From contig CAZIFQ010000035.1 of NCBI GenBank assembly GCA_964538375.1, forward strand, positions 1 through 34,698: a DNA stretch of 34,698 bases. The letters run 5' to 3'. This document shows positions 6,611 through 14,611 of the stretch, in pieces. A model generated the notes under the pieces. The model searched no databases. It was not told where the DNA came from and saw only the letters and a list, made by a program, of their open reading frames with translations. Origin of the DNA: JAUUZQ01 sp964538375 (GTDB taxonomy: Bacteria; Bacteroidota; Bacteroidia; Bacteroidales; GCA-2748055). The position numbers and the translations under genes were made by a program. The first letter of the stretch is position 1. Each line of letters begins with the position of its first letter.

Positions 6611-8383
6611 TTAATCATCGGAAAATTGCTTCAGCATTTCCCGGTAAGATGAGAATACCTTGGCCCTCGAGAGAAAGCCAACATACTTTCCGTCATCAAG
6701 GACCACAATATTATATCGCCCGCTCTTTGTAAATTTTGTTGCTACTTCCTCCATCTGCTCTTTTATATCCACAGTATATGAAGGCATAAACATCAGGTCC
6801 CTTACCAGGGTTTTATCGTAAACTTCGTGATTAAACATGATATGGCGAATATCATCGAGCTTAACTATTCCTTCAAAGCTGTTATCCGGATTAACTACCG
6901 GGAAAATATTTCGATTCGACTTGGTAATCACTTTTACCAGGTCACCCAGTGTAAAATCCGGCTCAACGGTTTTAAAGTTGGTCTCTATCAGGTCACCTAC
7001 ATTCATCATCAGAAGTATGTTGCGATCCTTGTGATGGGTCATTAACTCACCCCTTTTCGCAAGCTGCATAGTATAGACAGAATTTGATACAAAGTAGCGT
7101 GTAGTTGCATACGATATTGTTGATGCCAGGAGAAGTGGCATGAATAGCTCATGTCCCCCGGTAATTTCTGCAATTAGGAAAATAGCAGTTAGCGGGGCAT
7201 GTATTACCCCGGCAATCATACCAGCCATCCCAATTAATGCCATATTACTAATTGAAATATCCACTCCAAACTGGTTCAAAATTATACCCACAAGGAGTCC
7301 TGTATTCGCCCCCATAAAAAGTGTTGGAGCAAAAACACCTCCAATTCCACCAGCAGCGAATGTCAGTGTAGTAGCAACCACTTTAAAGCCAATAATCAAT
7401 AGAAGGCCGAGAATCAGCATAACTATGTTGTTATTCCAGTTCTCAAAGAACGTGCCTTCAAACACCATTGCAATGTTTCCTTCTAACTCGAGGTTAATTA
7501 TCTCATATCCCTCCCCGTACAAGGCTGGCAAAAAGAAAATAATTACACCCAATAATCCACCGGCGATGAATAATTTTTTCCAGTACCCGTCAATTTTTTC
7601 AAATATATCTGTGATATACATATACACTTTCGTGAAATACACTGAAACAAACCCGGTGACCACTCCCAACAAAATATAATAGTGGATCTGGTTCATCATA
7701 AACTTCTCAGTGATCTCGAAAGAGAAAATAACATTCTGTCCAAGAAAAAGGTAAGAGGTTAGAGCAGCTGTTGCTGAAGCAATCAATAAGGGTATGAGTG
7801 CCCACATTGTCAGATCCACCATGATGACTTCAAGGGCAAATACAATACCAGCGATAGGTGCCTTAAATATGGCAGATAATGCCCCGGCACAAGCACTGGC
7901 CAATAACAATGTCACTTCTTTGTAACTCAAGTTAAAAAGGCGGCCAACGTTTGATCCAATAGCACCCCCGGTGGCAACTGTAGGACCCTCCAGACCGACG
8001 GACCCACCAAATCCAACGGTTAATGCACTGGTAATTATATTAGAATAAAGATTGTGAGGCCTTATGATCCCATTATTTTTTGAAATAGCGAACAATACCC
8101 CGGGAATTCCATGGCGCACCGGTTTCTTGTTAATATACTTAATGAATACAACAGCCAGGGTAATTCCGATAATTGGCAAAACAAAAAGCAGGTAGCTACT
8201 GATGTGATTTTCAAACCCCTTCGAAAGTAATTCCTGGATCCAGTGAACAAGATTCTTCATAATCACAGCCGAAAGACCAACCGCAAGGCCAACAAAAGCA
8301 GCAAGGACATATAGAAAACTATGTCCTCTCAGATATTTGATTCTGAATTGGTTAACTTTATGCGAGAAGGTTTTTTTAGCCAT
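6611..8383 (-). CDS. ClC-family chloride channel/transporter with CBS pair
   Basis: This 590-residue membrane protein has a complete ClC core: GSVGLEGP (127-134) with the gating glutamate E132, the APIAGIVFALEV helix (about 175-185) and the GIGGVFAPTLFMGA segment that forms the third anion-binding stretch. Residues from about 450 to 590 form a cytoplasmic CBS pair, a usual adenine-nucleotide-binding regulatory module. In the E. coli antiporter the internal proton glutamate is E203; by hand alignment of APxAGIxF the matching position here is V185. Coupled H+ exchange may therefore be weakened or absent, making a passive Cl- path possible. A TAnnTTTG element ends only 7 bases before the ATG. 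No neighbour suggests a particular role; ion homeostasis or acid response is likely. Confidence 0.93.
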   Translation of the reverse strand: MAKKTFSHKVNQFRIKYLRGHSFLYVLAAFVGLAVGLSAVIMKNLVHWIQELLSKGFENHISSYLLFVLPIIGITLAVVFIKYINKKPVRHGIPGVLFAISKNNGIIRPHNLYSNIITSALTVGFGGSVGLEGPTVATGGAIGSNVGRLFNLSYKEVTLLLASACAGALSAIFKAPIAGIVFALEVIMVDLTMWALIPLLIASATAALTSYLFLGQNVIFSFEITEKFMMNQIHYYILLGVVTGFVSVYFTKVYMYITDIFEKIDGYWKKLFIAGGLLGVIIFFLPALYGEGYEIINLELEGNIAMVFEGTFFENWNNNIVMLILGLLLIIGFKVVATTLTFAAGGIGGVFAPTLFMGANTGLLVGIILNQFGVDISISNMALIGMAGMIAGVIHAPLTAIFLIAEITGGHELFMPLLLASTISYATTRYFVSNSVYTMQLAKRGELMTHHKDRNILLMMNVGDLIETNFKTVEPDFTLGDLVKVITKSNRNIFPVVNPDNSFEGIVKLDDIRHIMFNHEVYDKTLVRDLMFMPSYTVDIKEQMEEVATKFTKSGRYNIVVLDDGKYVGFLSRAKVFSSYREMLKQFSDD

Positions 8384-8390
8384 TGCGGAA

Positions 8391-8398
8391 CAAAAATA
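8391..8398 (-). promoter_or_regulatory. ClC gene promoter, -7 element TATTTTTG
   Basis: TATTTTTG on the minus strand matches TAnnTTTG and ends 7 bases before the ATG at 8383. If used, the transcript would be almost leaderless. I see no clear -33 TTG. Confidence 0.4.
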
Positions 8399-8610
8399 CT
8401 ATTTTAACGTTCAGAAGACATAATGATTTAGTGAAATAACAAAAAAATTATTTAAATGATACTTTAAAAATATTCGGAATATTTTTAAAAATATATGATA
8501 AAACACCGGATAATATTTAAATCAAAAAAAAATATCATTTAAGTTTGTGTAAATTACAGTTGCGGGAACACAATACCACTAGTTTGAATACTCCTTGAGA
8601 AAACTGATTT

Positions 8611-10113
8611 ATGGGAAAGACTTCCGGGAAATATAGATTCATGATAATTTATTTGCTTGTGCAGATATTCATTGTATCTGCTATGGCCCAGGACAACCTG
8701 CCTGAAAAACCAATTCTCAATTACGTTACCGTGGATACTTCAGATCAAAATATTATATTAAACTGGGATCCAGTCACCACTTCAGATATTTTATACTATA
8801 AGATTTACTCAGTGGAAATTTCGGGTCAATCCATCGTAGGGACTTATATCGATTCTGTATTTGCCGGTGTAAATTCATATAAACACATCATAACCAGCCA
8901 TGAGTCGCTCATGTATACAGTTACAGCTGTTGATTCAATTGGGGAAAGTCTCCTGGGCAACGATTACCATCAAGCTGTCAAGGTTAATATATCCTACGAT
9001 TCATGCAGCCAGGAAATGAACCTGGAATGGAATAGTTATGTAGGTTGGAAAGGTAACCTCAACGGGTACAGGGTATTTTGCAAAGAAGAGGGGGGTGACT
9101 TCAATATCATAGCCCTCTTAGACACGGCAAGCCATTCATATGCACATATAGGCATCAAGGAAAATAGTAACTATGAATATTTAATTCGTGCCTTTGATAA
9201 CCAGGGTAGATCTTCGTTTTCAAATAGAAGATCCTATTTCACAAGAATGCCTGCACCTCCGGCATATATTAACCTGGATTATGTTTCAGTGCTGGATGAC
9301 CAGAACGTAGAAATTTCATTCACTGCTGATCTGAGTGGTGAGATCAATGATTTCCGCGTGTTAAAAGCAACTTCCTCCGAAGCGTCTTTTACCGATTGGA
9401 CCACCATTCTGGATGTGGCTCAATCACCCTATATTCTGAATGACAAAGTTGCTACGAGGGGAGTTCAAATATACTACCGTATAGATGCAATTAATAGTTG
9501 TTTAAGTTCTGTATCCTCTTCGAATATCGGAACAAACATTGTACTGCGAGGAGAGATTGACGTGAAAGTTGCGAAGTTGAATTGGAACCCGTACAAAGAA
9601 TTTTCAGGCAGCCTGGAGGCATATTACATCTACAGGATGAACTCAACCAATGAGTACGAACTGATACACTCTGTTTCATCTGAATACAACACATTTATTG
9701 AAGATTTATCTCAACTTGGACATGGAATAATGAAGGGTGAGGTAAGCTACCAGGTAGTAGCCAAAGAAGCCAATGATAATCCATATGGAGTAGCAGGATT
9801 AAGCCGTTCAAATGAACTTACTCTCAATATTGAGAGTAAGCTATTTGTTCCAACCGCCTTTTCACCCAATGGAGAAATGAATAAAAAATTTGTACCTGTG
9901 ATGGATTTCATACCCTCAGCGTACAGGATGCTAATCTATGACAGGACTGGAAAAATACTTTACCAGACCAGCGATCCTTTTGATGGATGGGACGGGACAC
10001 TCTATGGAAGCACGATGGCCAGGCGGGGTGTTTATATTTACCATATTGAATATACATCATACTCAGGAGTTCGAAAGGTCTTAACCGGAAATCTCTCCCT
10101 TGTAAATCCCTAG
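8611..10113 (+). CDS. Fibronectin-III-like exported protein with T9SS type B sorting domain
   Basis: This 500-residue protein has a signal peptide (hydrophobic residues about 10-24, likely cleaved after AMA before QD). The body contains three or four fibronectin type III-like repeats, seen as recurring LNWDPVT, LEWNSYVGWKG and LNWNPYKEFSG strand motifs with INLDY/LNYVTV openings. The last 90 residues (about 410-500) begin FVPTAFSPNGEMNKKF and contain MLIYDRTGKILYQT, DPFDGWDGTLYG and RRGVYIYHIEY. This is the gliding-motility-associated type B C-terminal signal used by the type IX secretion system. It should be secreted across the outer membrane and either attached or released. No enzymatic motif is visible; adhesion or binding is plausible. 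The upstream 227 bases are very AT-rich and hold no gene. Confidence 0.88.
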   Translation: MGKTSGKYRFMIIYLLVQIFIVSAMAQDNLPEKPILNYVTVDTSDQNIILNWDPVTTSDILYYKIYSVEISGQSIVGTYIDSVFAGVNSYKHIITSHESLMYTVTAVDSIGESLLGNDYHQAVKVNISYDSCSQEMNLEWNSYVGWKGNLNGYRVFCKEEGGDFNIIALLDTASHSYAHIGIKENSNYEYLIRAFDNQGRSSFSNRRSYFTRMPAPPAYINLDYVSVLDDQNVEISFTADLSGEINDFRVLKATSSEASFTDWTTILDVAQSPYILNDKVATRGVQIYYRIDAINSCLSSVSSSNIGTNIVLRGEIDVKVAKLNWNPYKEFSGSLEAYYIYRMNSTNEYELIHSVSSEYNTFIEDLSQLGHGIMKGEVSYQVVAKEANDNPYGVAGLSRSNELTLNIESKLFVPTAFSPNGEMNKKFVPVMDFIPSAYRMLIYDRTGKILYQTSDPFDGWDGTLYGSTMARRGVYIYHIEYTSYSGVRKVLTGNLSLVNP

Positions 10114-10155
10114 ATCATTTTCTTACAGTAATAGTTAGGTTTTCTTATATTTCGC

Positions 10156-10163
10156 TAACTTTG
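10156..10163 (+). promoter_or_regulatory. rsh promoter, -7 element TAACTTTG
   Basis: TAACTTTG matches TAnnTTTG exactly and ends 35 bases before the rsh ATG. The -33 region is T-rich but without a clear TTTG. Confidence 0.5.
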
Positions 10164-10198
10164 TAGAAGCGAAAAATATGTAAATCTTATCGCTGTTT

Positions 10199-12424
10199 AT
10201 GGAGGAAAAGATACTGCAAGAAGAGGAAATTATCCAGGAGCAACTTAAGTGCATCATTGACAATTGTGCGCATTGTAAAAATCGGGAAGATAAAAACCTG
10301 ATACAAAAAGCGTTCAAAATGGCCAACGAAGCGCATAAGGGCATGCGACGAAAATCAGGGGAACCCTACATCATGCATCCACTGGCTGTTGCAAGAATAG
10401 TGAGTGAGGAGATTGGATTAGGCGTTACCTCAACCGTCTGTGCCCTCTTGCATGATGTGGTTGAAGATACTGATCTTACCATTGAAAATATCGATACCGC
10501 CTTTGGAAAGAAAATCGCTACTATCATAGATGGATTAACTAAGATCTCCGGAGTATTTGATAAAGAATCCAACTCCCTCCAGGCTGAGAATTTCAGGAAG
10601 ATGCTGCTAACTCTATCAGATGATGTCAGGGTTATTATTATAAAGCTGGCAGACCGACTACATAATATGCGTACACTGGGGTCACTTCAGCGTGAGAAGC
10701 AAATTAAAATAGCAGGTGAAACCATCTACCTTTATGCACCAATGGCACATCGTCTTGGTCTCTATAACATCAAGTCAGAGATGGAGGCCTTGAGTTTGAA
10801 ATATCGCTATCCTGAGATATATGAGGAGATCCTTGAAAAAATTACACTATCGGAGGATCGCCGGATGCATGTGATAAATCATTTCTCCCTTCCTATTATT
10901 AATAAGCTTGAAGAGAGTAGTTTTACTTTCAATATTTCTGGCAGATCAAAATCGATTTATTCCATATGGCAAAAGATGCAACAGAAAAATGTCACTTTTG
11001 AAGAGATATTCGATCTTTTTGCCATCAGGATTGTATTTAATCCAAAACCCGGTATTGCTGAAAAATCCCAATGCTGGAATATTTACTCAATTATCACTGA
11101 CATTTATCCACCTCGACCAGATCGAATCAGGGACTGGGTTTCGACACCAAAAGCAAATGGTTATGAGGCACTCCACACAACCTTGATGGGACCTAATGGC
11201 AAATGGATGGAGGTGCAGATCAGGACCAAGAGAATGGATGAGATTGCGGAAAGAGGTTTTGCCGCACACTGGAAGTATAAAACGGAGGGGGCCCAGGATA
11301 CTGAGCTCGATAAATGGCTGAAGAAAATCAGGGAGATGCTCGAACAGCCCAACACCGATGCACTGGAATTCCTGGATGAATTTAAACTGAACCTGTTCTC
11401 TTCCGAGATCATGGTGTTTACACCAAAAGGACACATCATTACCCTTCCAAAAAATGCTACTGCCCTTGACCTGGCATACGAGATTCATACTGAGATTGGT
11501 AACACTTCTATCGGGGCAAAAATTAACCATAAGCTTGTCTCAATAAATACGCAATTATCCAGTGGGGATCAAGTGGAGATAATTACATCAGAAGGGAGAA
11601 AACCTTCGCTTGAGTGGAACAGTTATGCTACTACAGTAAAGGCAAAATCGGCTATCAAAGCTGCACTGAAAGCAGACAGTAAAAACAGGATTGAGGATGG
11701 TAAGTCAATGCTGGATCTGAAATTGAAAGAACTTAACCTTTCGAACAGTTCCAGGATTTTGAAAAAAGTCCTCCCTGCCTATGAGGCTACAAATAAAGAC
11801 CAACTCTATTCAAAGATAGGCACAGGGATGGTATCGCTTGATAACCTGAAGGAGATTCTCAGTAAAAACACGCAAAACAAGTGGGTACGCGTGTGGGACC
11901 TTTCGCTTGGCAGGCCTTCACATAAACCAGCTGTCTCCGAAGAAGATAACTTCGATGATAAGGGAACACTGCTGCTGAAAGAAAGTTATGATAAGATGAC
12001 CAGCCCTTACGAACTAGCCGGTTGTTGTAACCCCATACCGGGAGATGAAGTGGTTGGAGTCAAACAGGAAGATGGCAGCATCCTGATTCACCAAACTGAT
12101 TGCAGTGTGGCTATTAAGATTATGTCATCCCATGGAGACAAACTTATAGCCGCACGATGGACACAGCACAAAGTTCTTTCCTACCTGGTCAGAATTCACC
12201 TCAGTGGCTGGGATAGATTTGGTGTTTACAACTCCATCACTTCCACCATCGCCCAGGAACTCAACATCTCTATGAGAACGATTAACCTGCATGGACATGA
12301 TGGTATCTTCGATGGTACAATTGACCTCTACGTTCACAACACAAACGACCTCAACAATTTGATCCTTAACCTTATTAAGCTCAAAGGAGTAGAGTCAGTT
12401 CATCGGGTTGAAGTGAAAGATTAG
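10199..12424 (+). CDS. (p)ppGpp synthetase/hydrolase, RelA/SpoT (Rsh) family
   Basis: This 741-residue cytoplasmic enzyme makes and degrades the alarmone (p)ppGpp. The hydrolase HD domain is intact: GEPYIMHPLAVA with H60, and LLHDVVEDT with H85-D86 and E89-D90. The synthetase domain shows RSKSIYSIW, the FDLFAIRIV stretch and TPKANGYEALHTT, the nucleotide-binding region of active synthetases. A TGS domain (from about MVFTPKGHIITLPKNATALDLAYEIH) follows, then a Cys-containing region (ELAGCCNPIPGDEVVG) and a C-terminal ACT domain. The length and order are those of bifunctional Rsh, the usual single long alarmone enzyme of Bacteroidota. It is followed by fur and purA on the same strand. purA makes a purine precursor and PurA is a known ppGpp target in some bacteria, so the neighbourhood is sensible. 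Confidence 0.95.
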   Translation: MEEKILQEEEIIQEQLKCIIDNCAHCKNREDKNLIQKAFKMANEAHKGMRRKSGEPYIMHPLAVARIVSEEIGLGVTSTVCALLHDVVEDTDLTIENIDTAFGKKIATIIDGLTKISGVFDKESNSLQAENFRKMLLTLSDDVRVIIIKLADRLHNMRTLGSLQREKQIKIAGETIYLYAPMAHRLGLYNIKSEMEALSLKYRYPEIYEEILEKITLSEDRRMHVINHFSLPIINKLEESSFTFNISGRSKSIYSIWQKMQQKNVTFEEIFDLFAIRIVFNPKPGIAEKSQCWNIYSIITDIYPPRPDRIRDWVSTPKANGYEALHTTLMGPNGKWMEVQIRTKRMDEIAERGFAAHWKYKTEGAQDTELDKWLKKIREMLEQPNTDALEFLDEFKLNLFSSEIMVFTPKGHIITLPKNATALDLAYEIHTEIGNTSIGAKINHKLVSINTQLSSGDQVEIITSEGRKPSLEWNSYATTVKAKSAIKAALKADSKNRIEDGKSMLDLKLKELNLSNSSRILKKVLPAYEATNKDQLYSKIGTGMVSLDNLKEILSKNTQNKWVRVWDLSLGRPSHKPAVSEEDNFDDKGTLLLKESYDKMTSPYELAGCCNPIPGDEVVGVKQEDGSILIHQTDCSVAIKIMSSHGDKLIAARWTQHKVLSYLVRIHLSGWDRFGVYNSITSTIAQELNISMRTINLHGHDGIFDGTIDLYVHNTNDLNNLILNLIKLKGVESVHRVEVKD

Positions 12425-12522
12425 TTCAGTGGGCAGTCTCCCAGAACTTGTTTCAGGGACTCCAAAATTTATCTACCAAAAAATACTTCTTTATAACTTT
12501 TCTAAATAATAAAAAAGATGTG

Positions 12523-12549
12523 TATATTCGCTAAGTAATTTTTACTTAG
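12523..12549 (+). promoter_or_regulatory. fur promoter with 19-bp Fur-box-like palindrome
   Basis: A near match to the -7 element (TATATTCG, 12523-12530) is followed at once by CTAAGTAATTTTTACTTAG (12531-12549). This is a perfect 8-bp inverted repeat around TTT, or a 9-1-9 palindrome with one mismatch. It would cover the transcription start and ends 7 bases before the fur ATG. The 19-bp length and 9-1-9 layout are those of Fur/PerR boxes, so self-regulation is likely. Confidence 0.6.
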
Positions 12550-12556
12550 ACTAATT

Positions 12557-13012
12557 ATGGTAATAGAAGATACCAGGGATACAGTTAAACAGATATTTAC
12601 TGAATACCTGGAACGGAAAGGGCACAGAAAGACGCCTGAGCGTTTTGCCATTCTTGATGAGATTTATTCTCGTGAAGGACATTTCGATATCGAGTCCCTC
12701 TACATCTTCATGAAAAACAAAAATTACAGGGTTAGCCGGGCCACACTCTATAACACCATTGAACTATTGCTGGACTGCAGTCTTGTTATAAAGCACCAGT
12801 TTGGAAAAAATATTGCTCAATTTGAAAAAGCTTATAACTGCATGCAGCACGATCATTTGATTGATCTTGAAACTGGAAATGTAATAGAGTTTTGTGATCC
12901 GAGAATCGATGAGATTATTAAGACTGCATGTGAATTAAACAACTTCAAGCCCAATCATCATTCCCTCTATATATACGGAACAAGCAGGGATATGAATTCT
13001 GATGATAAATAG
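12557..13012 (+). CDS. Fur-family metalloregulator
   Basis: A 151-residue DNA-binding regulator of the Fur/PerR/Zur family. The N-terminal winged helix includes GHRKTPERFAILDEIY (22-37), GHFDIESLY (41-49) and the recognition helix VSRATLYNTIELL (59-71). The dimerization domain has QHDHLID (97-103), NVIEF (108-112) and FKPNHHSLYIYG (130-141), which supply the His/Asp/Glu residues of the regulatory metal site. The CxxC that usually follows HDHLI to bind structural zinc is missing: the positions read DLET (103-106), and no other CxxC is present. A palindrome at 12531-12549 suggests self-regulation. The gene lies between rsh and purA, an order I recall from other Bacteroidota. The sensed signal (iron, peroxide or another metal) cannot be told from sequence. 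Confidence 0.9.
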   Translation: MVIEDTRDTVKQIFTEYLERKGHRKTPERFAILDEIYSREGHFDIESLYIFMKNKNYRVSRATLYNTIELLLDCSLVIKHQFGKNIAQFEKAYNCMQHDHLIDLETGNVIEFCDPRIDEIIKTACELNNFKPNHHSLYIYGTSRDMNSDDK

Positions 13013-13078
13013 TTAATTACTTTTCAAAAAAAAATCTTCAAAAGGATGGATTTTTTTTTACTTTTATAATGATTTTTT

Positions 13079-13104
13079 ACGCCGGAATTTTACCGGCGTA
13101 TTTT
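13079..13104 (+). terminator. Terminator after fur
   Basis: ACGCCGG (13079-13085) and CCGGCGT (13093-13099) form a perfect 7-bp GC-rich stem with a 7-base loop, followed by ATTTT. It lies 66 bases past the fur stop and should separate fur from purA. Confidence 0.65.
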
Positions 13105-13205
13105 ATGATATTCGCTCACTGATTTTCTAATTATTATGAATCCAATGAGTGAAATTTTATTGATGGACGTGGTTGTTTTGATAATCATGAATTAAATATA
13201 AGCAG

Positions 13206-14462
13206 ATGAAAATAGATGTTCTCCTGGGTCTCCAGTGGGGAGATGAAGGTAAAGGGAAAGTAGTAGATGTGCTAACTCCCAGGTATGATGTGATTACTAG
13301 ATTTCAAGGTGGTCCAAATGCAGGTCACACCTTGGAATTCAATAACATAAAACATGTCTTACACAATATTCCTTCAGGTATATTCAGAGAAGAAACACTG
13401 AATATAATTTCCAATGGAGTTGTCCTCGACCCAATCGTATTCAAAAGGGAGATAGAGGCACTTGAAGCCATGGGAATTGACCTCACAAAGAATTTAATCA
13501 TCAGTAAAAAGGCACATCTTATTCTGCCTACACACCGGATCCTTGATGCCGCTTCGGAAGCTGCAAAAGGGAAATCAAAAATAGGATCTACCCTTAAAGG
13601 AATTGGTCCGACATATATGGATAAAACGGGAAGAAATGGACTCCGCGTTGGTGATATTGAAAAGAACTTCGATCAGAAATATACTGCCTTAAAGGAGAAG
13701 CATAAGCACTTATTGAAACAATACGATTTCAACTATACGCTCGAAGATGAGGAAAAATGGTTTGAAGGAATTAAGACAATTCAGAAGTTTCAATTGGTGG
13801 ACAGCGAATTTGTGATCAACAATCTGCTTACAGAAGGAAGCAGCATACTTGCAGAAGGTGCACAGGGCACCCTGCTGGATATCGATTTTGGCTCCTACCC
13901 TTTTGTAACATCCTCAAATACAATATGTGCCGGTGCCTGCACAGGAATGGGTGTAGCGCCCTCAGCCATTGGTGAAGTATACGGTATTTTTAAAGCATAT
14001 TGTACCAGGGTTGGAAGCGGACCATTTCCAACAGAACTTTTCGATGTTGATGGTGACAAATTAAGAAGTGTGGGTAATGAATTTGGCTCCACAACAGGAA
14101 GACCTCGCAGATGCGGCTGGATTGACCTTGTGGCACTGAAATACAGTATCATGCTCAATGGAGTCACTCAACTCATCATGACAAAAACAGATGTCCTGGA
14201 TGATTTCGATACCATCAGGGTTGCAACTGCATACAAAATTGACGGTGAGCTCACAGATCAGTTCCCCTATACACTGGATTCAGACTCTAAGCCGGTATAC
14301 ACTGATCTTCCTGGATGGAACATTGATCTGACAGAAATAAAGGAAAAAGAACAGTTCCCGGAAGAATTGAAGTCCTATATTGACTTTTTGGAAAAAGAAC
14401 TCAAGGTTCCTATTAAATTTGTTTCTGTAGGGCCCGACAGGGAACAAATTATTGAGATGTAG
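13206..14462 (+). CDS. purA: Adenylosuccinate synthetase
   Basis: PurA joins IMP and aspartate using GTP to form adenylosuccinate, the first committed step to AMP. The 418-residue protein opens with LLGLQWGDEGKGKVVDVL (6-23), containing the GDEGKGK phosphate loop and its catalytic aspartate, followed by FQGGPNAGHT, where the His is the catalytic acid. GSTLKGIGPTYMDKTGRNGLR, LAEGAQGTLLDIDFGSYPFVTSSN, TRVGSGPFPTEL and STTGRPRRCGWIDLV are all present. Length is normal (about 420-430). The gene stands after a fur terminator, so it is probably transcribed on its own, although I found no clean TAnnTTTG element upstream. Confidence 0.97.
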   Translation: MKIDVLLGLQWGDEGKGKVVDVLTPRYDVITRFQGGPNAGHTLEFNNIKHVLHNIPSGIFREETLNIISNGVVLDPIVFKREIEALEAMGIDLTKNLIISKKAHLILPTHRILDAASEAAKGKSKIGSTLKGIGPTYMDKTGRNGLRVGDIEKNFDQKYTALKEKHKHLLKQYDFNYTLEDEEKWFEGIKTIQKFQLVDSEFVINNLLTEGSSILAEGAQGTLLDIDFGSYPFVTSSNTICAGACTGMGVAPSAIGEVYGIFKAYCTRVGSGPFPTELFDVDGDKLRSVGNEFGSTTGRPRRCGWIDLVALKYSIMLNGVTQLIMTKTDVLDDFDTIRVATAYKIDGELTDQFPYTLDSDSKPVYTDLPGWNIDLTEIKEKEQFPEELKSYIDFLEKELKVPIKFVSVGPDREQIIEM

Positions 14463-14483
14463 AGACGCGAGTCAACACGTCTC
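14462..14483. repeat. Short palindrome GAGACG...CGTCTC
   Basis: GAGACG (14462-14467) and CGTCTC (14478-14483) form a 6-bp stem with a 10-base loop, starting on the last base of the purA TAG stop. It resembles GAGACGC...GCGTCTC palindromes scattered in Bacteroidota genomes. No T-run follows, so it is a weak terminator candidate at best. Confidence 0.45.
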
Positions 14484-14611
14484 CTCTATGCTCATCACGT
14501 ATCCTCCATCTTCTTGATATTCATCATCTTTCTCATTATACACCCTTCATTTTCTCCACATTCGAATTATTTTAGTAATTTTCATTTCTCAATTTTTCAA
14601 TAAAACCTGAA

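Noticed and set aside
7140..7679. 179-residue open frame on the plus strand inside the ClC gene
   Set aside because: It is the antisense shadow of a well-supported ClC coding region, with Ile/Pro-rich text typical of shadows.
11087..11530. 147-residue open frame on the minus strand inside rsh
   Set aside because: It is antisense to the conserved synthetase and TGS regions of Rsh and has no family resemblance.
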